The notes under the pieces were generated by a model that was not told the DNA's origin, made no database searches, and saw only the letters and a program-made list of their open reading frames with translations. This document shows, in pieces, positions 18,295 through 26,073 of a stretch of DNA of 64,000 bases. The DNA comes from an uncultured Lachnospiraceae bacterium (lineage in GTDB: Bacteria; Bacillota; Clostridia; Lachnospirales; Lachnospiraceae): NCBI GenBank assembly GCA_947167135.1, contig CAMVGV010000006.1, positions 1 to 64,000 on the forward strand, read 5' to 3'. The translations under genes were made by a program, and so were the position numbers. Within the stretch, counting starts at the first letter, position 1. Each line of letters opens with the position of its first letter.

Positions 18295-21200
18295 TTATCT
18301 TCCCTGCTTTGCGGCCTCCTCTTCCTTCCTCTTTCTGTGATCCATATACATCTTGACCCCAGTTGCTCCGAGGATAAAGATCAGCAGCCACCATCCGAAA
18401 GGAATGCTTGCCTTAACGTCATCATTGAGAACCATGTTCCTGTTGAAGGTTCCGTTCTCCACTGCCTCAACTATAGGTGCAAGTCTCTCACCGAGAACCT
18501 GTGCCACAGGATTTGCCTTGTCTCCGAGTACCTGGGCTACAGGATTTGTTCCGTCGACGAGAGCTCCGCCTGCTGCCTCCACTGCTCCTGCAGGTGCTGC
18601 TGTATCTCCGAGTGCTGCTCCTGCGGGTGCGCCTGCGTCTTCGAGTACTGCTCCCGCGGGTGCGCCGCCGTCTTCGAGTACTGCTCCTCCGTCAACTGCT
18701 CCGCCGCCTGCTTCCAGAGTTACCGCTGCTCCTATGGGTGCCGGTGCACCTGCATCAGTAAATGCACCATCTGCAGTTCCGGTGTAAGTGGTAACTCCGG
18801 CTGCGCCGGGTGCAGCCGTCTCAGCCGCTGCCACTGTCGTAACTCCGCCGCCTGCTGCGGGTGCACCTGTTTCAGCTGCAGGTGCTCCTGTATCAGCTGC
18901 TGCAGACCCGTCAACCTCAGAGGCTGCTGAGTCATCATCTCCACCGCCTGAGCGGGATCTTGTCCTCGTTCTGCTGCTGGTACTGCTGGTGCTTGCACTT
19001 TCGATGCTTTCGCTTCCCGAGCCGCTGCCTGAGCCGCTTCCGCCGTCACTTCCTGAACCGCTTCCGCTGTCACTTTCCGATCTGTTTCCATTGCCGGAAC
19101 CGTTATCGTCGTTATTATTGCCGTTTCCATTGCCGGAACCATTATCGTCGTTATTATTGCCGTTTCCGTCATCGGTGATTGCGGGAGTACCGGGTTCCTG
19201 GTTCCCGATTTCGGGGGTGATTGCGGGAGCACTACCGTCGGTGATCACGGGGTTCCCGGTTTCGCCGTTAGGCTCGGTGCCGCTTCCGTCTTTCACCTTA
19301 AAGCCACTCTCAATTATTTTATCTATCTCGGCCTTAAGATTCTCCAGATCTCCCTTTACATCTTTATACTTTGTGTTTGCATCATTATACTTTTGCTGAG
19401 CCTTTTCAAACTCACCCTCAAGCTGTTTGATCTTCGCAGTACTTACAGACTGATCATAGCTTGCATTCACAAGAGCCTTTGCTGCATCATCTACTCTCTG
19501 CTGGGCATATTCCGCAGTCTTCTGGATCTTCATCATCTTCCCGTATTCTACAACGGCTGAGGCATAGTCCCTAACTAATTTTGCATAGGAAAGATCCGTA
19601 CTCAGATCATCAAACATGCTCTGATAAGCATTTTCGTCGATATAACGTGTTCTCTCATCAAATTTCCATCCCAGACTGAGCTGTCCGTACGCGTCGGTAT
19701 TGCTGACTACTACGATGGTTTTCACACTGGAGGTATTCTTTAATCCCGGCTGATCCAGAACATGTTCACCTTTTTCATCCAAAGCAAGATAATCAAAGTA
19801 GAATTTTTTGGGTTCTTCATCCCCGATCTTATACGTGATCTCACCATAATTATTCTTTGAACCCTGGCCGGTTCTCCACCAAACCGATTCGTCACTATTT
19901 TCCCTTACTTTCATCTCAACAGTGGACAGATCAACGCCCTGCTGCTTAAGCTCCTGCATAAGCTTGTACTGGGTAAGAAGTGATGCCAGCTTTCTGAATT
20001 CTTTATAGCTCTCCTGAATGTTGTTGCCTTCTTTAACCTTTACCTTACCAACCGTCTCCTGCTGACTCTTTATCTTCTCGATCAGAGAAGAAAGTACATT
20101 GTAGCTATTACTGATAGCTTTATATCCGGTATTTGCCTTTTCTGCGCTTTTCTTTGCGGCATCATACGCATCCTGTACTCTATCCTTATAGGCTTCATCA
20201 GTTTCATCTTCGCCCTTGCTGCCTGCCAGTATATCCCGAATGACATTAGCATTTTCATTCAGATCTGTTATTGCGCCAATCGTCATACGGGCAGCTTCAA
20301 CAGCCTTGTTAGCCGTTTCTGCATCCTGATACCGAGCGTTTACCTCAATATACTTGTTAGTTGCTTTCTCCAGCTCTTTACCTGCCGCAGTCACATTTTC
20401 TCCTGCCTCAGTCACTTTTCCTTCAGCCTCGGTAATCTTATCGCTGAGGGTCTGCAGATAATCCTTGGAATCATTATAGCCAGAAAGATAGCTAATCAGA
20501 TCCAGTTTATTATCCTTACTATCACCGACTGTTATGGATTTTCCTGTGACAGTCTTACTATCATCCCTGTCCAGCTTAATCTCACCTAAAACCGTATCTG
20601 TATTTTTCCCATCCTTAACCAGTACAACCTTGTATGTGTCATAATCATTGCCTAATTTGTCATTACACGTCCCCTGGTCATCATATTTCAGCCAATTGAA
20701 AACAAGACTCTTTTGTTCATTGGACTTTGTTATATAATTGACCTTAAATCCTCCGTCTTTCTTATTTCCGATGCTGGTTACAATACCGGTCTTTTTGTCA
20801 ATCGAAGGTTGGTTATCTTTATCAACCTCAATGGACTCCGCTTTTGCATCTTCAATGTCAATGAGATACAGCTTTGTAAAATAGAAAGCCAAAGCACGGT
20901 TTTTATTAAAATCGTTCCCTACATTTGTCAATTTACTGTCTATAGTCTCATAAATTGATGCATGGGCTTCATCATATGTTTTCTGATGCGTGTCGAGAGC
21001 CGTATCATAGATATTCTGCGCTGAGGTCAAGTCCTTCTCTGCTTTTTTCAGATCATCGTCCGCATTTTCCTTAGCTCGTTCAGCTTCAGACTTTTCGCTT
21101 TCAGCAGCATCTTTCTCGTCCTTAGCAGTTTCGTACGTATCAATTATCTGCTTGAAATCATTATTTATTGCCGTAAGAGCATCTATTCCTGCCTTAGAAA

Positions 21201-22944
21201 AGTTTGCATCGGCTTTATCCACTTCATCCTTTGCATATTCAACAGCGTAAGCCGCTTTTCTTGCATTTGACTTTGCGTTATCAACAGCCTTAGCCGCACT
21301 GACAATAGCAGCCTTGATATCCCCCTTGATATCCCCATCCAGCTCATCCAGCTTTGAGATGTCACCGACCGCCTTAATTGTATCTCCTTCTTTCTTCCAG
21401 GAAAGGCCGTTATCCTCAAGAAGCTTCTTAAACTTCTCCTTTGCATTATCCAGAGCGTTATCTGCGGCAACCTTTGCTTCCTGAGCTTCCTTCAACTGTG
21501 ATTCTGCATTGTCAAGTGCCTGTTTTGCTGAACCCAGATCTGTTTTGGCAACATCGATGACTCTGTTTGCTTCTCCAACTGCCTTATCCAACTGAGTCTG
21601 TGCCTCAGTCTTTGCAGTATCAGCCGCATCCTTATTTTCATATCCGGCAGAAGCAGCCTCGGAAACATCCTGTTTTACAGTCACGCCAATATTGGTATTT
21701 ACCTCGGTATCTGCTGTCTTAACTGCGTTCTCGGCAGATGGCATTGTCCAATCGTTAAAGACAGCCAGAAACTCATTTTTCTCAACTCCCTCAGCTACTT
21801 TCACAGCAGCAGCATCCACTTTTGCAGCATCAGCAAAAGCTTTATCCACTGCAGCAGAGGCATCCACAATATTTTTCAGGCTGCCTGCAGCATCAGACAA
21901 GGGTTCACTTACACTCTGATATCCGCCGGTCTCCTCGCCTGTCCCGGCCTGGGCGCCGGCAACTTCTTCAGTGCCTATCGCACCTGCTTCGTTATTGATC
22001 TCATTTTCTATTACTCCGGTAGCATCTGTAGGCGAAGCACCAAGCAATTCCGGAACGTTAACTGCCTCATCTCCTGTAGCTCCTGTCATTTCAGGAACGT
22101 TAACTGCCTCATCTCCTGAAGCTCCGCCACCGGCAGCAGGTGCTTCTGCTGCTGGTGCTTCTGCTACTGGTGCCTCTGCAGCAGGTGCTTCTGTGGCCGG
22201 CGCTTCTGCAGCAGGTGCCTCTGCTGCTGGTGCCTCTGCTGCTGGTGCTTCTGCTGCTGGTGCTTCTGCAGCAGGCGCTTCTGCAGCAGGTGCCTCTGCA
22301 GCAGGTGCTTCTGTGGCCGGTGCTTCTGCAGCAGGTGCTTCTGCGGCCGGTGCCTCTGCTGCTGGTGCCTCTGCTGCTGGTGCCTCTGCAGCAGGTGCTT
22401 CTGTGGCCGGTGCTTCTGCAGCAGGTGCTTCTGCGGCCGGTGCCTCTGCAGGGGTTTCTCCGCCGCCGGACTCGCCGCTTCCGCCATCATCATGAGATTC
22501 TTCTCCACCGCCGGACTCGCCGCTTCCACCATCATCATGGGATTCTTCTCCGCCGCCGGACTCGCCGCTTCCACCATCATCATGGGATTCTTCTCCGCCG
22601 CCGGACTCGCCGCTTCCACCATCATCATGGGATTCTTCTCCACCACCGGACTCGTCTCCACCGCTTTCTTCGTCCCTTACCTCATCGGCAGCATCTTCTA
22701 CATCATCATGAGAGCTTTCCACATCATCCGTGTGCTCGCTGTGATCCTCATGGCTGTCGCTGTCGTGGCTGTCGCTGTCATGGCTGCCGCTGTCACTGCT
22801 TTCGCTGTGGCTGCTGCTTCCGCCGTCCCCGCTGCCCTCGCCGTCATCGGCAAAAGCGGTAACTGTAGGCATCATCGCCATAGCTGCCGCGAGCCCTATT
22901 GTTATTGCTTTCAATACCTTCCTGCTGACTTCTGTGTTCTTCAT
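18295..22944 (-). CDS. Giant membrane-anchored surface protein (putative adhesin)
   Basis: About 1549 residues from the chosen ATG, which has a GAGGAAGAGAGAAGG leader; an in-frame upstream start at 22983 is less likely. Order: signal peptide (ending about VTAFA-DD), Ser/Asp/His-rich region (25-95), four copies of a 15-residue GGGEESHDDGGSGES unit (about 100-160), Ala/Pro/Glu pentads APAAE (163-270), a long helical region with Ala/Lys/Asp heptads (about 340-1230) interrupted by two more globular parts, Asn/Gly and Gly/Ser repeats, Gly/Ala/Pro repeats (about 1330-1480), and a C-terminal membrane helix (about 1515-1533) with the basic tail DHRKRKEEE. No LPxTG motif precedes the helix. Function as a stalk or adhesin is inferred from architecture. 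Confidence 0.75.
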   Translation of the reverse strand: MKNTEVSRKVLKAITIGLAAAMAMMPTVTAFADDGEGSGDGGSSSHSESSDSGSHDSDSHDSDSHEDHSEHTDDVESSHDDVEDAADEVRDEESGGDESGGGEESHDDGGSGESGGGEESHDDGGSGESGGGEESHDDGGSGESGGGEESHDDGGSGESGGGETPAEAPAAEAPAAEAPATEAPAAEAPAAEAPAAEAPAAEAPAAEAPATEAPAAEAPAAEAPAAEAPAAEAPAAEAPAAEAPAAEAPATEAPAAEAPVAEAPAAEAPAAGGGASGDEAVNVPEMTGATGDEAVNVPELLGASPTDATGVIENEINNEAGAIGTEEVAGAQAGTGEETGGYQSVSEPLSDAAGSLKNIVDASAAVDKAFADAAKVDAAAVKVAEGVEKNEFLAVFNDWTMPSAENAVKTADTEVNTNIGVTVKQDVSEAASAGYENKDAADTAKTEAQTQLDKAVGEANRVIDVAKTDLGSAKQALDNAESQLKEAQEAKVAADNALDNAKEKFKKLLEDNGLSWKKEGDTIKAVGDISKLDELDGDIKGDIKAAIVSAAKAVDNAKSNARKAAYAVEYAKDEVDKADANFSKAGIDALTAINNDFKQIIDTYETAKDEKDAAESEKSEAERAKENADDDLKKAEKDLTSAQNIYDTALDTHQKTYDEAHASIYETIDSKLTNVGNDFNKNRALAFYFTKLYLIDIEDAKAESIEVDKDNQPSIDKKTGIVTSIGNKKDGGFKVNYITKSNEQKSLVFNWLKYDDQGTCNDKLGNDYDTYKVVLVKDGKNTDTVLGEIKLDRDDSKTVTGKSITVGDSKDNKLDLISYLSGYNDSKDYLQTLSDKITEAEGKVTEAGENVTAAGKELEKATNKYIEVNARYQDAETANKAVEAARMTIGAITDLNENANVIRDILAGSKGEDETDEAYKDRVQDAYDAAKKSAEKANTGYKAISNSYNVLSSLIEKIKSQQETVGKVKVKEGNNIQESYKEFRKLASLLTQYKLMQELKQQGVDLSTVEMKVRENSDESVWWRTGQGSKNNYGEITYKIGDEEPKKFYFDYLALDEKGEHVLDQPGLKNTSSVKTIVVVSNTDAYGQLSLGWKFDERTRYIDENAYQSMFDDLSTDLSYAKLVRDYASAVVEYGKMMKIQKTAEYAQQRVDDAAKALVNASYDQSVSTAKIKQLEGEFEKAQQKYNDANTKYKDVKGDLENLKAEIDKIIESGFKVKDGSGTEPNGETGNPVITDGSAPAITPEIGNQEPGTPAITDDGNGNNNDDNGSGNGNGNNNDDNGSGNGNRSESDSGSGSGSDGGSGSGSGSGSESIESASTSSTSSRTRTRSRSGGGDDDSAASEVDGSAAADTGAPAAETGAPAAGGGVTTVAAAETAAPGAAGVTTYTGTADGAFTDAGAPAPIGAAVTLEAGGGAVDGGAVLEDGGAPAGAVLEDAGAPAGAALGDTAAPAGAVEAAGGALVDGTNPVAQVLGDKANPVAQVLGERLAPIVEAVENGTFNRNMVLNDDVKASIPFGWWLLIFILGATGVKMYMDHRKRKEEEAAKQGR
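22134..22665 (-). repeat. Coding tandem repeats in the surface-protein gene
   Basis: A 15-bp-based array encodes APAAE/APATE pentads (22134-22455), and a 45-bp unit repeated four times encodes GGGEESHDDGGSGES (about 22466-22665). High DNA identity between units makes length variation between strains likely. Confidence 0.9.
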
Positions 22945-23285
22945 AGGCCTTCTCTCTTCCTCATATCTTTCTTTCAACAACACCCTTTAGTTACCGTCCG
23001 TCCGGGCGGACATTTCCCTTTATGTATAGCCTAAAAAATAATACAATAAATACCCTCAATTGCCTTCTATTTCAAAAATGGACAGGTAAACTGAAGATAA
23101 ATATTCTTATATTTCTTATATCGACCATTCTAACAGATAAATTAGAGAAAATTAATAGGAAAATGACAAATAAAAAAAGATTGTATAAAATTACTTAAAC
23201 AATTAAGTTTCGACTGTTATTTTTTATTTAAACTTAGTAATCATGAAACGGCTCTGTGAACACATGCGACCAAAATACAGAGCGT
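22945..23285. other. AT-rich spacer between surface protein and AAA ATPase
   Basis: About 340 bp with much higher A+T than the flanks. It carries the leader and presumably the promoter of the surface-protein gene on the minus strand, including a small GTCCG/CGGAC hairpin near 23010. No open frame or interspersed repeat is seen, and no clear terminator for the ATPase gene. Confidence 0.6.
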
Positions 23286-24323
23286 TTATCCATTTGAATA
23301 GTTAAAAAGCACGAATTCTTCAAACAGTGGCAGCGTACATTTTAAGACCCCGTACTCGTCCCCATTGACTATGCCTTTTCTGATAAGGCGCTTTCTGTAT
23401 GGATTGATCTCATCCTTTTTCAGATTCAGGAAGCTATTGATATGACTGATCCTTCCGTCCGGACACCTGGCGATGCCATACATTATACTCTTATCTTTTG
23501 GCGATAATTCCGACCATATCTTTTCATAGACAAAATCTTCCAAAAGCTGTCTGTACTCTGCCATCGCCATTTTTTCATCATCTTTATTGTTCCAAAAAGA
23601 AAACCCAAGAGCCTGGAAAGCGAACGGAAAACCCTTTGTAAGATTAGCCATTCGTAGTGCTTCTGTATCACCGATTCCAAATATCTCCTTAAATTTCAAG
23701 CTGATCATTCCTATATTTAAGGGGGTCATTTCCACTCTCGGTGCCCTGTACAGAAAAGTCAGGTTTTTTACATTTTTCAGATCTTCAATATTTTCGTATA
23801 ATCCGGTCATTAAAAGAAATATTGGAAGTTCCTGTCCCAGATAGATCTGAAAAGAACTTGCGAACATCCTTATTTGCGCGCTGTTTGTTACCTCATCTAT
23901 TGTCACAAGAACACGCCTGCCACTCTTTTTTATGGCCTTAAGCATTTTTTCAATTGTAAGTTCCATATCCGGGCTATCTGCAACCTCAGGTATTTCCAGG
24001 CTTATTCCGAATATGGAAACACCAATTTTGGCTTTTCTGAATATTCCGGAACAAAATGAATTATCAGCAAGCTTTGCCCCCAGGCTGCAGAGCAGATTCA
24101 TTTCCGGATTAAGCCGAACTACTACCCATCTTTTTTCATTTTCAAGATAATTGGCGATCCGGTTCATTAATACCGTCTTTCCGGAACCTCTTACACCCGA
24201 AAGCATGTAAATCTGATTCGATGTAATATCTGCGTCAAATGCATCAATAACAGTCTTAAACTGAACAGGCCTGATAATGTTTTCTTTAGGATTTTTCCCA
24301 AAGGAGATATCAAATGGATTCAT
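23286..24323 (-). CDS. Orphan AAA/STAND-type ATPase with C-terminal winged helix
   Basis: 345 residues. Walker A is LSGVRGSGKTVLM (residues 43-50 for GVRGSGKT) and Walker B is RRVLVTIDEVTN (about 137-148). The segment PLNIGMISLKF and the C-terminal part (about 280-335, PKDKSIMYGIARCPDGRISH...) look like the winged helix of archaeal-type or Orc-like ATPases. No partner gene is adjacent and codon composition is more AT-rich than the neighbours, which may mean acquisition. The ATG has an AGGAG site. Directly upstream are seven phased TTTACGC-like heptamers. Role unknown; DNA binding at its own promoter is a reasonable guess. Confidence 0.75.
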   Translation of the reverse strand: MNPFDISFGKNPKENIIRPVQFKTVIDAFDADITSNQIYMLSGVRGSGKTVLMNRIANYLENEKRWVVVRLNPEMNLLCSLGAKLADNSFCSGIFRKAKIGVSIFGISLEIPEVADSPDMELTIEKMLKAIKKSGRRVLVTIDEVTNSAQIRMFASSFQIYLGQELPIFLLMTGLYENIEDLKNVKNLTFLYRAPRVEMTPLNIGMISLKFKEIFGIGDTEALRMANLTKGFPFAFQALGFSFWNNKDDEKMAMAEYRQLLEDFVYEKIWSELSPKDKSIMYGIARCPDGRISHINSFLNLKKDEINPYRKRLIRKGIVNGDEYGVLKCTLPLFEEFVLFNYSNG

Positions 24324-24325
24324 TT

Positions 24326-24410
24326 TTTACTCCTATTTACGTTTTATAAAATGAATTACGCCTCTTTACTTCTTTTTACGCTTCATATATCAGTTTACGC
24401 CTTTTTACGC
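24326..24410 (-). promoter_or_regulatory. Seven helically phased TTTACGC heptamers upstream of the AAA ATPase
   Basis: Heptamers start at 24326 (TTTACTC), 24336 (TTTACGT), 24355 (ATTACGC), 24365 (TTTACTT), 24375, 24394 and 24404 (all TTTACGC). Gaps are 10, 19, 10, 10, 19, 10, a symmetric pattern that keeps all copies on about the same face of the helix. A TTGACA-like -35 (24419-24414, minus strand) abuts the array. Either a cooperative operator or an iteron-like binding region. Confidence 0.7.
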
Positions 24411-24428
24411 TTTTGTCAATTCAGCTGT

Positions 24429-24457
24429 TTGTCTTCATTTTGCTGATATGATATTAT
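24429..24457 (+). promoter_or_regulatory. Promoter of the PucR regulator-tadA operon
   Basis: TTGTCT (24429-24434), 17 bp, TATTAT (24452-24457), 41 bp before the ATG. Divergent from the heptamer array, with a 10-bp gap between the opposing -35 boxes. Confidence 0.6.
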
Positions 24458-24498
24458 GATTCGGACGCCAAAAAACGGAAGGAGCGTTTGGACTGTAT

Positions 24499-25593
24499 AT
24501 GATAGCAAATCCCATTATCAAGTCCTGTCTGGACGAATTAAAGGCAATATCAAAGGTGGAGCTTGCCTGCTATGATATAGACGGTACGCTTGCAGCCGCA
24601 ACAGATGAAGGTCCGGAGGTAAACGCCCTCAGCATACGTTCCTTCCTTGACAGCGGCGCGGATTCGCAGGTGCACGGCGGCTTCCATTTCTTCCGGGTCA
24701 CGGACGGGGATATCGCGATCTACGTTGTTGTTACCGAAGGCAGCAGCGAGAATTCTTCACTGACCGGGCGTATGGCCGCAAGCGAGCTTTCACATCTGGA
24801 CCGGGCCTACAGGGATAAATTCGACAAAAACTCCTTCTTCCAGAATCTCCTTCTTGATAATCTTCTCCTTGTGGATATCTACAATAAGGCGAAAAAGCTC
24901 CATATCGACGTTGAAAAGAAGCGTGCGGTCTACATCGTCGAGCAGAAAAATAACGGGAACGGTGACAATATAATCGATGTCATAAAAGGACTTTTCAACA
25001 GCGGTCATGGTGACTATGTCACTGCGGTTGACGAGAGAGAAGTGATAATTGTAAAGGATCTGGAAGCGGATGACAGCCCGGAGACCATGAGGAGTATTGC
25101 AGCTACTCTTGTGGATATGGTAAATACAGAGGCTCTTGCGGATGTCAGGGTATCCTACGGCACCGTGGTCCATGAGATAAAGGAGGTCTCAAAGTCATAT
25201 AAGGAAGCCCGTATGGCTATGGATGTAGGCAAGATCTTTTACGATAATGAGAACATTTCCGCATACTCCGAGCTTGGCGTGGGACGGCTCATCTACCAGC
25301 TTCCGGAAAACCTCTGCGATTTCTTTCTCCGCGAGATCTACGGCGACAGGATTCCCTGGCATCTGGACGAAGAGACTCTGCAGACCATTGACCGCTTCTT
25401 TGAAAACAGCCTGAACGTCTCCGAAACCTCCAGGCAGCTCTATGTCCACAGAAATACACTGGTCTACAGGATAGAAAGGCTGCAGAAGGCAACAGGCCTG
25501 GATATAAGGAAGTTTGACGAGGCACTAACCCTGAAGATCTCACTGATGGTCATTAATTATCTGACTTATCTGAAGAAAAGGAACGATCTGTAA
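24499..25593 (+). CDS. PucR/CdaR-family transcriptional regulator
   Basis: 364 residues. The C-terminal 60 residues (FFENSLNVSETSRQLYVHRNTLVYRIERLQKATGLD...) are the HTH_30 domain of PucR/CdaR regulators; the middle (about 145-275) resembles the degenerate GGDEF-like CdaR domain (SYGTVVHEIKEVSKSYKEARMAM). The N-terminal part is probably a sensor. Such proteins control sugar-acid or purine genes; the target here is unknown. The AAGGAG site is 14 nt from the ATG but 8 nt from an in-frame CTG at 24493, so initiation at CTG is possible. tadA follows without a gap. Confidence 0.85.
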   Translation: MIANPIIKSCLDELKAISKVELACYDIDGTLAAATDEGPEVNALSIRSFLDSGADSQVHGGFHFFRVTDGDIAIYVVVTEGSSENSSLTGRMAASELSHLDRAYRDKFDKNSFFQNLLLDNLLLVDIYNKAKKLHIDVEKKRAVYIVEQKNNGNGDNIIDVIKGLFNSGHGDYVTAVDEREVIIVKDLEADDSPETMRSIAATLVDMVNTEALADVRVSYGTVVHEIKEVSKSYKEARMAMDVGKIFYDNENISAYSELGVGRLIYQLPENLCDFFLREIYGDRIPWHLDEETLQTIDRFFENSLNVSETSRQLYVHRNTLVYRIERLQKATGLDIRKFDEALTLKISLMVINYLTYLKKRNDL

Positions 25594-26073
25594 ATGCTTT
25601 CCGCAGACGAAAAATATATGAGAGAAGCCCTGAAGCAGGCGGGAAAAGCCTTTGCGCTAAAGGAGGTTCCGATAGGCTGTGTCATTGTCCGGGACGACGG
25701 TGTCATCATGGGACGGGGCTATAACCGCAGAAATACGGATAAGAGCACACTCTCCCATGCTGAGATATCCGCGATTAGAAAGGCAGTGAAAAAGGCCGGG
25801 GACTGGCGGCTGGAGGACTGCACCATATACATAACGCTCGAGCCCTGTCCCATGTGTGCGGGGGCCATCGTACAGTCAAGGATAAAGCGCTGCGTCTTCG
25901 GTGCTTCCTCTCCGAAATCGGGCTGCGCGGGAAGCATACTCAATATACTTGATGAAGAAAGGTTCAATCATCAGGTTGAAACCGAACAGGGCGTTCTTCA
26001 GAAAGAATGTACGGAAATATTGCAAAGCTTCTTTAAGGATTTAAGGGAAAGGTTAAAGGCTTCAGATGAGTGA
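25594..26073 (+). CDS. tadA: tRNA-specific adenosine deaminase TadA
   Basis: 159 residues. Converts adenosine 34 to inosine in the anticodon of tRNA-Arg(ACG). Zinc-site motifs: SHAEISAI (HAE with the proton-shuttling Glu) and LEPCPMCAGAIVQSRI (PCxxC). NRRNTDKS and the position of the FGASSPKSGCAGS loop fit TadA rather than cytidine deaminase. The start codon directly follows the stop of the PucR-like gene, and the next gene overlaps by 8 nt, so the three genes form an operon. Confidence 0.95.
   Translation: MLSADEKYMREALKQAGKAFALKEVPIGCVIVRDDGVIMGRGYNRRNTDKSTLSHAEISAIRKAVKKAGDWRLEDCTIYITLEPCPMCAGAIVQSRIKRCVFGASSPKSGCAGSILNILDEERFNHQVETEQGVLQKECTEILQSFFKDLRERLKASDE

Noticed and set aside
21971..22862. 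Several long plus-strand frames opposite the surface-protein repeats
   Set aside because: They mirror 15-bp and 45-bp coding repeats and have no start signals; the minus-strand gene has signal peptide, ribosome site and terminator.
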